Of a DNA stretch of 64,000 nt, positions 35,648 to 42,963 are shown piece after piece. Position 1 is the first letter of the stretch. Every line of letters begins with the position of its first letter. This stretch comes from Sphingobium sp. 15-1. Lineage in GTDB: Bacteria > Pseudomonadota > Alphaproteobacteria > Sphingomonadales > Sphingomonadaceae. Made by a program: the position numbers and the translations under genes. Location of the stretch: assembly GCF_013375535.1 (NCBI RefSeq), contig NZ_JABXJG010000003.1, positions 620,001 to 684,000 on the forward strand, in the 5' to 3' direction. The notes below the pieces were generated by a model, which did no database searches, had not been told where the DNA came from, and worked only from the letters and a program-made list of their open reading frames with translations.

Positions 35648-36385
35648 TCAACGGCTGCCTTTAGGCGTCAGGGCAAAATCGACCTGAATGGCGACCGCGC
35701 TTGTCGTCTCACCTGGCATCAACCGGGCCGACGCGTTGTTCACTGCCGATTGCTCGACAACCGGTGGGGGCGCAACCGGCACTGCACCGGGAAGATAGCG
35801 GTTGCCCTGCGTGCCGCCAGCATCGCGGATCGAGAGAATGCGCGCGATGGTCATTCCCGCTGCGTCGGCATAGGCCTGCGCCCGGCTATGAGCCGCCTTA
35901 TACGCAGCCGTGTACGCCGAGTTGGCCGCCTTTTCCGGATCGGACATTCGAAGGTCAGGACCACTCAGCACATTGGCCCCAGCGCCTGTCACCGCGTCTA
36001 TCGCAGCTGATGCACGATCAACATCGCGCACCGTGACGTTGACCACATTGCTCGCCTGATACTGGCCCTTGCGATCGCCCCAGTCCACGCGTTGAACGCT
36101 GAGCGAGCGGGTCTGGATATCCTTTTCCGCGATCCCGACCTGGTTCAGCGCGCTCACAATTTTCTCGATCATCTGGCGGTTGGCCGCGCTCGCCGCTAGC
36201 GCAGTCTTGCTCCAGCTGTTGATCCCCGCCTGGAACTGCGCCTGGTCCGGACGCGTATCGGCCTGACCTGTCGCGCTGACGGAAAGCAGCGTCTCTTCAT
36301 GCCTTATGCCGCGGGGATCATATTCTCCCTGACCGCCGCAGCCGGTCAGGAAAAGGGCTCCTAACACTATATGCATTCTGGCCAT
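35648..36385 (-). CDS. SIMPL/DUF541-domain lipoprotein (245 aa)
   Basis: The start MARMHIVLGALFLTGCGG holds a lipobox (LTGC), so it is a lipoprotein of the envelope. The mature part is a SIMPL (DUF541) domain with LLSVSATGQADTRPDQAQFQAGI, VGIAEKDIQTRSLSVQRV and a C-terminal VAIQVDFAL strand. Family members occur in the periplasm and form oligomers in some bacteria. It is divergent from the DUF1206 gene, with a 210-base spacer. Its actual role is not known. Confidence 0.85.
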   Translation of the reverse strand: MARMHIVLGALFLTGCGGQGEYDPRGIRHEETLLSVSATGQADTRPDQAQFQAGINSWSKTALAASAANRQMIEKIVSALNQVGIAEKDIQTRSLSVQRVDWGDRKGQYQASNVVNVTVRDVDRASAAIDAVTGAGANVLSGPDLRMSDPEKAANSAYTAAYKAAHSRAQAYADAAGMTIARILSIRDAGGTQGNRYLPGAVPVAPPPVVEQSAVNNASARLMPGETTSAVAIQVDFALTPKGSR

Positions 36386-36594
36386 GAGCAGAGTCTCCGC
36401 GGGCGAAAGGGCTTCCCGTCGCTCATGATGCGGGGGCGGAAATGAAGGAAAGCTGACGCAAACGGACGACCGGCCTGAAAAGCTCTCGTTGCATGTCTGC
36501 CGACGAGGATAGTCGACAGAGGCGCGCCGCGCAGTTCGACAGCAACCTTGGAGCGGATGCCGCGTTCTTTTTGTTTCTGGAGGACGATGGAAGA

Positions 36595-37440
36595 ATGCGA
36601 AGCGCGGACACCTATGGCAGGCGCTTGACTATCCTCGCCCGGATCGGCTTTGCGGCACGTGGGCTGGTTTATCTGATGGTCGGTTGGTTGGCGATCGACG
36701 CGGCGTTTCATGGCGGCGAGCCCAGTGACAATCAGGGCGTGCTCGGGTCATTCGCGGACAACGCCATGGGCCGTGTCCTGCTCATTCTCTGCGCCATCGG
36801 CTTTGCCGGCTATGCCTTGTGGCGGCTTACCGAAGCGCTACTCGATCCGGAACGGAGGAGCCGCAATTTGAAGGGGAAGCTCGAACGGGCAGGATACGCG
36901 CTGAGCGGGATTGTCCATGCCATGCTTTCGATCGCGGCCGTCAATCTCGCTCTTCGCACCCCTCATTCCTCCAGCCGCAGTCCCGGCGACAGGACGGCGC
37001 AAAGCTGGTCCTCCTGGTTGCTCGATCAGCCGGGCGGGCAGGTAGTGCTGGCGGCCGCCGGGGTGGTTCTTCTCGTCGTCGCGCTCGCCCAGGCAATCAA
37101 GGCCTATCAGGGGCGTTTCGATGAGCTTGCGGGGGATGTTCCCGCGCCGCGCGAGGTGCGCTGGGCTGGCCGGCTTGGATATGCGGCGCGGGGGGTGGTC
37201 TTTACGCTAATGGCATGGTTCGTCTTTAACGCCGCGATTCACGAAAATGCGCGGGAGGCTGGCGGCCTGGGCGCGGCCCTTCGCCAATTGCGGGATCAGG
37301 AACAGGGGCCGCTGCTGCTGGGGGTCGTAGCTGCCGGACTGGTCCTGTTCGGCATCTTCAGCCTGGTCGAGGCGGCCTATCGGCATCTCAAGATCGACCT
37401 GTCGGAATGGCGCGCCGCCGCGCATACGTTGAGACGGTGA
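36595..37440 (+). CDS. DUF1206 integral membrane protein (281 aa)
   Basis: Residues 7-280 contain three pairs of transmembrane helices, each pair starting with a small Arg-Gly-Phe-type motif (R-I-G-F-A-A-R-G-L-V-Y-L, R-A-G-Y-A-L-S-G-I-V-H-A and R-L-G-Y-A-A-R-G-V-V-F). This threefold repeat is DUF1206. It is an inner-membrane protein of unknown function, often in stress-linked clusters. The ATG at 36595 (MRSADTYGRRL) follows GGAGGACGATGGAAG and matches the family start, so the upstream in-frame ATG at 36493 is not used. Confidence 0.87.
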   Translation: MRSADTYGRRLTILARIGFAARGLVYLMVGWLAIDAAFHGGEPSDNQGVLGSFADNAMGRVLLILCAIGFAGYALWRLTEALLDPERRSRNLKGKLERAGYALSGIVHAMLSIAAVNLALRTPHSSSRSPGDRTAQSWSSWLLDQPGGQVVLAAAGVVLLVVALAQAIKAYQGRFDELAGDVPAPREVRWAGRLGYAARGVVFTLMAWFVFNAAIHENAREAGGLGAALRQLRDQEQGPLLLGVVAAGLVLFGIFSLVEAAYRHLKIDLSEWRAAAHTLRR

Positions 37441-37555
37441 CAGACGGGAAGATGCAGGGCACTGGGCATGTCACCGCCGAGCCCTAAACCTTAACCTACT
37501 TTGTCGCGCCGCATTGGACTCTCTGTAATCTGGTCGGAAAATAGAGGGGCGCGGA

Positions 37556-37855
37556 ATGGGGGACGATGGACGGGAGGCGATCCGACACGCAATCACGGCG
37601 CAGGTGAAGATGCGGCGCAGGATGGAGCATTCGGTCGCGTCCTCGGTGTCCGATCTTTCGCTGAGCGGCTTTCGGCTTCGTACCCACATGAAATTGGCGG
37701 CAGGCTGCGACATCGCGCTCACCCTGCCGGGGCTTGAAGCCCGCTGGGCGAAAATCGTCTGGGTTCGGGGGTTCGAGGCAGGATGCCGCTTTCATGAGCC
37801 CTTGCACCCGGCAATCCTGGACGATCTCATCCGGCGGTCCATGAGAAAAGCATGA
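37556..37855 (+). CDS. PilZ-domain protein (99 aa)
   Basis: The sequence RRRMEHSVASSVSDLSLSGFRLRTHMKL and AKIVWVRGFEAGCRFHEPL fits a single PilZ domain. The second c-di-GMP signature D/N-x-S-x-x-G is D-L-S-L-S-G, and the Arg-rich stretch K-M-R-R-R before it is close to RxxxR. It may act as a small c-di-GMP receptor. It lies alone in a 120-base promoter gap, and its end overlaps nothing. Confidence 0.8.
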   Translation: MGDDGREAIRHAITAQVKMRRRMEHSVASSVSDLSLSGFRLRTHMKLAAGCDIALTLPGLEARWAKIVWVRGFEAGCRFHEPLHPAILDDLIRRSMRKA

Positions 37856-37938
37856 TGGTGGCGGACTTTGCGGCAATGGGAACGGCAGCCGGTCAATCGG
37901 GGAGAAAGGGAGCCGCCCATGATGAGCGGCCCGATGTC

Positions 37939-38385
37939 TCAGGCGAGGCTATGCTTCAAGGCACTGGCGCGATCGTGGCCGGCCTTGACCGACTGGTACG
38001 CCCGTTCGACCACCGTTCGCGCGTTGGCATCCAGGCCCGCATCGCGAAGGGCGGCTTCATATTTGCCCTTGATATAATCTTCACCCCGCTCGACTTCCTG
38101 GACGATCGCCTTGTCGTCCTTGCCGGTGAATGCCTGCTTCAGATCCATGAAGCTATGGTGGGCGGCGGCGAGAAAACTGCTGTCATCTTCAGGATTGCCG
38201 CCCAGGCGCCTGACTTCCCCCTGAAGCGCGGTTGCAACTTCGCTCCGTTATCGCGCGAAGTCAGCGAACAAGGTCGAAAATTGCGTGCTCTCCGCGTCCT
38301 CCGCTACGTCCTTGAAGCCCTTCATACTGTCAAGCGTGGTTTTAATAAGGCTGTTCAAGATGCTGATCGTGCTTTCCGCGCTCAT
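37939..38385 (-). pseudogene. PA2169-type four-helix bundle (DUF2383) gene with in-frame stop
   Basis: From ATG 38385 (AAGGAG upstream) the frame reads MSAESTISILNSLIKTTLDS, then GFKDVAEDAES and LFADFAR, followed by TAA at 38250-38248 (codon 46). It then continues RSEVATALQGEVRRLGGN, MDLKQAFTGKDDKAIVQEVERGEDY and KYEAALRDAGLD. The family reads FAR-E-RSE at that point, so GAA has probably changed to TAA. Homologues are 140-150-residue ferritin-like stress proteins. Without readthrough only a 45-residue peptide is made, although an internal ATG at 38148 could give the last helices. Confidence 0.8.
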
Positions 38386-38971
38386 GGCCTGCTCCTTCTA
38401 TGGAAAGCTTCGTAACGGTCGCCGCAACGGAAAGGTCCGCCGCACGTTGAGAATGAGCCAACGGAGATGCATCGGCCTGGAAAACCGGAGCGAGGAAGAA
38501 ATCGAAGCCTTGCGCGCCGACGAACAGTGCGCGGTCGACCGAAACGCAATCGCCAGCAGCGGCGCTAAATCGAGGTAAACCTCACATATGCTCCGCAGTC
38601 ATCCGAATGTCTGCCGCGTACCTGCTGCGCCAGCTCAAGCCAATCAGCGGCCGTCGGCAGAACGCCATAGCTAGTCGGATTCTCAGACAAGCGGAAGGTC
38701 CGCTGCCCGAGAGGTGAATCTGGGCGATGAAAGGCCACATAGGGCCGTTCAAAATGGCAGAGGAGCTGATGCCTCATTCAGCCGAGCGCCACCGGCGGGT
38801 CCTCAATGGGGTCAGCTAAGCTAGGACAGCAATGGTTTCTGAACGAAGCGGGGCATGCTTCAATCGCCTCGCGCTCGGCTTCAGCCCCCAGCAAACCGGC
38901 GCTGCCATAGCTTGCTTTGCAGAAGGTCCAGCAGTTCGTTTAAAGGCCGATCGTCAGGATTTTGAACCACA
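38386..38971. other. Mostly gene-free stretch before rlmJ
   Basis: About 590 bases. A leftward frame at 38565-38777 (MRHQLLCHFERPYVAFHRPDS..., 70 codons) and a rightward 41-codon frame near 38455 (SEEEIEALRADEQCAVDRN) are possible small genes. Neither has a ribosome-binding site or a recognised motif, so I do not annotate them. Confidence 0.35.
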
Positions 38972-39793
38972 ATGAATTATCGCCATTCCTTCCATGCTGG
39001 CAATAGCGCCGATGTCGTGAAGCACAGCCTCCTGATTGCCCTGGTGCGAGCCTTGCAGCACAAGCCGGGCGCGCTGACTCTGATCGACACCCATGCTGGC
39101 TGCGGGCTGTACGACCTTGGCGGTGACGAAGCTCAACGCACCGGCGAGGCTACGGGGGGCGTGCTGCGGGCCTTTGCCGACCCGAACCCCTTTCTGGACG
39201 ACTACCGCGCCGCCGTGCAGGCGGTAAATGTGGGTGGCGAACCGCACCTTTACCCCGGCTCGCCGCAGATTCTGGCGCAGCTTTTGCGCCCGCAGGATTT
39301 TCTGATCCTCAACGAAAAGCACCCGGAAGACGCTTACACCCTCCGCGGCGTGATGCGGGGCACCAGCGCGGCCGTGCATGAACGCGACGCCTACGAGCTT
39401 TGGCTGGCTATATTGCCGCCCCGCACCGCGCGCGGCGTGGTGGTGGTCGACCCGCCCTACGAGCAGCCGGACGAACGCGCGCGCATCACCGCCACCCTCG
39501 CCGCCGCTCACCGCAAATGGGCGCATGGCGTGACGGTGATCTGGTATCCACTGAAAGACCGCGCCACGCATTTGCAGTGGAAGAAGCACTTACGCAAGCT
39601 CGGCATCCCGAAATTGCTGCTGGTGGAGCATTGGCTATACGATAGCGAGCAACCCGGCATTTATAACGGCGCGGGCCTCTATATCGTTAATCCACCCTAC
39701 GCTTTCACGCAGACACTGCCGCCACTGTTGGAAGCTTTGCGCGCGGCGTTAGCGCCCGAAGCGGTCCGCACCTCGGGAACGCAAATTCGGTGA
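38972..39793 (+). CDS. rlmJ: 23S rRNA (adenine2030-N6)-methyltransferase RlmJ (273 aa)
   Basis: RlmJ methylates A2030 of 23S rRNA with S-adenosylmethionine. The start MNYRHSFHAGNSADVVKHSLL is diagnostic, and LTLIDTHAGCGLYDL, the catalytic VVVVDPPYEQP (DPPY, near residues 163-166) and VTVIWYPLKDR follow. The length of 273 is close to the usual 280. No SAM-binding residue is missing. It looks like a full gene on an otherwise accessory replicon; the chromosome probably has its own copy, which cannot be checked here. Confidence 0.92.
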   Translation: MNYRHSFHAGNSADVVKHSLLIALVRALQHKPGALTLIDTHAGCGLYDLGGDEAQRTGEATGGVLRAFADPNPFLDDYRAAVQAVNVGGEPHLYPGSPQILAQLLRPQDFLILNEKHPEDAYTLRGVMRGTSAAVHERDAYELWLAILPPRTARGVVVVDPPYEQPDERARITATLAAAHRKWAHGVTVIWYPLKDRATHLQWKKHLRKLGIPKLLLVEHWLYDSEQPGIYNGAGLYIVNPPYAFTQTLPPLLEALRAALAPEAVRTSGTQIR

Positions 39794-39799
39794 TGAACG

Positions 39800-40202
39800 G
39801 CTGAGATGGGTCGCGTGCAGCCTGCCGGTTCTACGACATCAGGATGATAGGTGCCTGCAGCGCGGCGATCATTGAGAGAATCAGGTTCAGGAAGATAAAA
39901 GGATATGGGTCGAAAGCTGGACCGTAATATATCAGCACCAGCGTGTTGGGTCCGACCCACGCACCCAGCGCCACTATGAAAATGATGATGAAGGTCCAGG
40001 AACCCCCAAAGCGCGCGACCCGGTCCGCGACATGGTCACCAATGGTCTGGTCATCGTCTACCGCGCGATTGACGCTGCGCGTGACATGATGCCGATCGGC
40101 AATTGTGGAGATGACGCGCTGTTCGCGCACCGAAGCTCGGACAGCCTCCCTTCTGCAGTCGCTGCGCAAGATCTGCAACGCGTGCGTATGGTTTGCCTTC
40201 AC
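39800..40202 (-). pseudogene. DUF1003 membrane protein with an amber codon and lost C-terminus
   Basis: The frame from GTG 40202 reads VISTIADRHHVTRSVNRAVDD, then RVARFGGSWTFIIIFIVALGAW and YPFIFLNLILSMIAALQAPIILMS and stops at TAG 39833-39831. The following codons read NRQAARD, which continues the family pattern ILMSQNRQAA. TAG thus replaces the CAG of Gln. Homologues continue about 50 residues more, but here the match is lost after NRQAARD, next to the end of rlmJ. The two transmembrane helices remain, so a shortened protein might still be made. Confidence 0.7.
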
Positions 40203-40402
40203 TCATCCTATGCCACCCTGCCCATCACCCAGCGCAACCAAATCCTGTTGCAATTCATCGGAGACGCCTTGCGATCTTTCGGGTGAAACGGCAAGACGGC
40301 AGCTTTGTTTCATCGCTTATCGCGGGGATCAGGCCGCACTTCACGTCCTCAATCCCTCCGCTGTTCGAGCGGGCTGGTTTCATAAATTCCTGTTGCGCGC
40401 TG

Positions 40403-40543
40403 TCACTTTGCATCCTGCGCGGTTTGCTCAACAGCTCTACCAGCCGATTGCGCATCTTTTCCGGCGCCTTCGACAGTGTTGCAACTCGCAACGGCCAAGC
40501 CGCCTAGCAAAATTGCAAATCGAATATAATGTGAAATTCTCAC
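40403..40543 (-). CDS. Entericidin-like small lipoprotein (46 aa)
   Basis: From GTG 40543 the frame reads RISHYIRFAILLGGLAVASC, NTVEGAGKDAQSAGRAVEQTAQDAK, then TGA. The lipobox (LAVASC) and the short mature part C-N-T-V-x-G-x-G-K-D-x-x-x-x-G-x-A-x-x-x-x-A-x-D are characteristic of entericidin A/B-type lipoproteins. GGAGAG lies seven bases upstream. Homologues are stress-induced envelope lipoproteins. The gene sits in a run of small envelope proteins. Confidence 0.78.
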   Translation of the reverse strand: MRISHYIRFAILLGGLAVASCNTVEGAGKDAQSAGRAVEQTAQDAK

Positions 40544-40598
40544 AATAGCTCTCCATATTCATTCAGGAGGGGGTGTGCATCTTCGACGGTGCGGATCG

Positions 40599-41381
40599 TT
40601 ATTGCCGGTTATTCCGCATATTTTCGGCCTCGGCTTTTCTCCTGGCCCGCTCTTCGGCATCGCCATGCTTCGCGGCAGCGGAGTCATTCCTTCCTTGCGC
40701 ACGGGGCGTGGCTTCCCAAGGCCGCTGATCACGATTTCGCATCGCACCGGGGCTGACATTGGGGCGGTCGGGCGTCGGCACCGCCTGAGGGGTCGCGTCG
40801 CGGCGGTAAGAATTTGCCGGCTGATCCCTGTACCCGGACTCACGCCTGCCCGGCGCCATTTGCGGACGCTGCCGGTCGTTCCCCCGGCGATACCGATCCG
40901 GGGTGGTGGGCCGGGGTCCCCATTCAGGCCTGTAATTGTCGTAATAGTGGCTCTCCCAACGAGAGCGATCGGAATAGAATGGACGGCTGCGATAATGATT
41001 GTCCCAATAGTCGTCGAACCGGAACGACAACACAAGGATGCTCATATAGGGCGCAATCATGATAATCGACTGTCGCCGCCCCCGGTAATCGGCGCCCAGA
41101 AGGCGGCCGGCAACCCAGCCGCGATCCGAACGGTAGCCCACATCGCACCAACTCCAGTTATTCAGGCAGCCGTAAATATCGACCCGGCGGTTACCGGGGA
41201 TGAAGCGTATGACAGGATAATCCGTGTCTGGCCCGGCCCACATCCTGACCTGCCTCAAGGTATAGCCGGTCGATGTCCGGCCATGCCGCGACCATCCTGA
41301 CTGGGCTTGGGCCGCAGGAGCAAGCGACACGAGCGGCACTGCCAGTGCGGCTACAGACGCCATGAGCATGAATGCGCGCAT
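40599..41381 (-). CDS. Secreted SH3-domain protein with polar C-terminal tail (260 aa)
   Basis: Residues 1-27 are a signal peptide (MRAFMLMASVAALAVPLVSLAPAAQAQ). A bacterial SH3 domain follows at about 35-100: GYTLRQVRMWAGPDTDYPVIRFIPGNRRVDIYGCLNNWSWCDVGYRSDRGWV. The remaining 150 residues are Arg/Pro/Gln-rich and probably disordered. The ATG at 41381 has AAAGGAT upstream and begins the signal peptide, so it is preferred to 41417. It should be periplasmic or wall-associated; a ligand is not evident. Confidence 0.83.
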   Translation of the reverse strand: MRAFMLMASVAALAVPLVSLAPAAQAQSGWSRHGRTSTGYTLRQVRMWAGPDTDYPVIRFIPGNRRVDIYGCLNNWSWCDVGYRSDRGWVAGRLLGADYRGRRQSIIMIAPYMSILVLSFRFDDYWDNHYRSRPFYSDRSRWESHYYDNYRPEWGPRPTTPDRYRRGNDRQRPQMAPGRRESGYRDQPANSYRRDATPQAVPTPDRPNVSPGAMRNRDQRPWEATPRAQGRNDSAAAKHGDAEERARRKAEAENMRNNRQ

Positions 41382-41462
41382 GAAAAATATCCTTTGATGC
41401 TGGTCTGTTATCATCAATGAAGCTGAAGGCCCTCACCCTTGCGGGCTCGCCGGGAACTGTAT

Positions 41463-41627
41463 TCACAGCCGACCGGTCAGAAACAGCAGGGCAACGATGA
41501 TCAGAATAACACCGATCACCCCTATTCCGCCGTGACCAAAGCCATAGCCATAGCCGCCGAAGCGGCCACTGAAACCGCCCAGCAACAGGATGACGAGGAT
41601 GATGACGAGGATAAGCCCGATGGTCAT
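41463..41627 (-). CDS. DUF3309-family small membrane protein (54 aa)
   Basis: The frame from ATG 41627 (AGGAGA upstream) reads MTIGLILVIILVILLLGGFSG, then RFGGYGYGFGHGGIGVIGVILIIVALLFLTGRL. Two hydrophobic segments flank a Gly/Tyr-rich loop, the layout of the DUF3309 family (usually 50-55 residues). It inserts in the inner membrane; its function is unknown. It lies 74 bases downstream of the glycine-zipper gene on the same strand. Confidence 0.82.
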   Translation of the reverse strand: MTIGLILVIILVILLLGGFSGRFGGYGYGFGHGGIGVIGVILIIVALLFLTGRL

Positions 41628-41699
41628 AATCTATCTCCTGCCGATCCATCCCCTCACTGCGGAGGAATCGTCAATGTTCGATCCCATGCGGTTGCTGCC

Positions 41700-42098
41700 T
41701 CAGCGGCAGCGGGTATCGCGATCGATCTCGCGGCCAGCAAGCGCGCCCGCACCGGCGCCAAGGATTGTACCGAGCGTTTCCGATCCACCTGGCGCGATCA
41801 TATTGCCGAGTACGCCACCTGCGATTGCGCCGACGACCAGCCCTGTGCTGCCGTCCGAACGGCGGCAATAATAGCGTCCGTCCTGACCGCGATAGATGCG
41901 GTCATTCTGCGCCAGGCGGCGCTCGCCGTAGCGACGGTCCTCGCGATAATATCGATCGGCATGATATCCGCTATAATTTGGATCTGGCCGGTTATAGTCA
42001 TATTGCCGCCATTCCGCGCGCGGACGACGATCATTGCCGTCGCTCATACAGCCCGTAAGCATAGCCGCAGCCATTGCCCCTGCTATGAAGATGCGCAT
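41700..42098 (-). CDS. Glycine-zipper lipoprotein (132 aa)
   Basis: The signal MRIFIAGAMAAAMLTGC ends in a lipobox. The middle is rich in Tyr, Arg and Asp, and the C-terminal half has GLVVGAIAGGVLGNMIAPGGSETLGTILGAGAGALAGREIDR, a glycine-zipper (2TM, Rick_17kDa-like) segment. Such lipoproteins are anchored in the outer membrane of alphaproteobacteria. The C-terminus ends just after the zipper. The palindromic pair at 42164-42185 lies about 70 bases upstream. Confidence 0.83.
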   Translation of the reverse strand: MRIFIAGAMAAAMLTGCMSDGNDRRPRAEWRQYDYNRPDPNYSGYHADRYYREDRRYGERRLAQNDRIYRGQDGRYYCRRSDGSTGLVVGAIAGGVLGNMIAPGGSETLGTILGAGAGALAGREIDRDTRCR

Positions 42099-42163
42099 AT
42101 TTTCTCTCCAGCCTTTATTGTCTTAATCATTAGAGATGATCATATAGGACTTAAGGATATATC

Positions 42164-42185
42164 GTGAGTATCGGAAACTACTCAC
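42164..42185. promoter_or_regulatory. Inverted repeat GTGAGTA/TACTCAC
   Basis: GTGAGTA (42164-42170) and TACTCAC (42179-42185) flank TCGGAAAC. The site lies between the glycine-zipper gene (start 42098) and the end of the response-regulator gene (42202). It may be an operator for the former or a weak terminator for the latter. Confidence 0.4.
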
Positions 42186-42201
42186 TTCATAGAGTAACGG
42201 A

Positions 42202-42561
42202 TCAGTCCGGTGACTGACTGGAAAGTTCGATGGCACAGATGAGATCATGGAGTTTGAATGGCTTGCGCAGGATGACCGCGCCTGGTGCCAACTCCTGCAC
42301 CTGATAGGGATCGCCTGTCATGAATATATGTGGCACGAAGCCCGCAAGGAGGATTTGGGCAACAGCTGAGATGCCGCTGCCTTCATACAGGTTAGCATCG
42401 ACGATCATCAGATCGGGCCTGCATCGAACGGCGGCGGCTACCGCTTCCGCCTCGGTCTCGGCAAACGCGCAGACTGCGTGCCCCATGCCGCTTAGCAGAT
42501 CTGCAAGGGACATTGCGATGACCGCGTCGTCTTCAACGAGCATTATCTGGAGCGGCTTCAC
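42202..42561 (-). CDS. Single-domain response regulator (119 aa)
   Basis: The sequence KPLQIMLVEDDAVIAMSLADLL, then LMIVDANLYEGSG (phospho-Asp), FVPHIFMTGD and AVILRKPF (Lys) is a complete receiver domain with no output domain. It may relay phosphate or sequester a kinase. The GTG at 42561 follows AGGAGG about ten bases upstream; an upstream ATG at 42579 would remove that site from use. It is divergent from the CheB-CheR-kinase fusion, which could be its phosphodonor. Confidence 0.82.
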   Translation of the reverse strand: MKPLQIMLVEDDAVIAMSLADLLSGMGHAVCAFAETEAEAVAAAVRCRPDLMIVDANLYEGSGISAVAQILLAGFVPHIFMTGDPYQVQELAPGAVILRKPFKLHDLICAIELSSQSPD

Positions 42562-42963
42562 GATGCAGCCTCCTCCCATGCGCCGCCTTCGTTGACCCAT
42601 CTGGCGATATCCGCCCGCAATGCCAAAGGGCCATTGTTCGTGTCGATGGACGTGGGACGCGCTTGCCCCGCCGGGGGTTCTGCCCGACCGCATTTCACGC
42701 CATTTGGCGGGGGCCGACGATCGGCTTCAGCGTGCGGCGGAACAATCGGGGGCATTGTTCGGTCCTCCAAGCGGGCGCCTCTGGACGATCTTTGGGTCTA
42801 CCAGATGTACTGCGCGCGCACGAGCGGTCCAATTCAGAGGCTTGCTACCGATCTTACAGAGATATCACCAGACCGATCAGGGTCGGAAATTACTCAAATC
42901 TCACATATGCCATATCGATTGGGCGTAAAGGGTTGCGCTGGCCGCCGTGCTATAATCCGATCC
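42562..42963. other. Divergent intergenic region of the response regulator and the CheB-CheR fusion
   Basis: About 400 bases. A TATAAT hexamer at 42951-42956 lies only seven bases before the proposed fusion start, so a transcript from it would be nearly leaderless. An in-frame extension of the fusion gene back to 42592 is open but has low-complexity, unrelated sequence. I see no independent gene. Confidence 0.4.

Noticed and set aside
35500..42200. EcfG (GGAAC-N16/17-CGTT) general-stress promoters upstream of the small stress genes
   Set aside because: I looked upstream of several of the genes and found no convincing pair of elements.
42951..42963. TATAAT as a leaderless promoter for the CheB-CheR fusion
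   Set aside because: No -35 hexamer at 16-18 bp spacing; possible but not supported.
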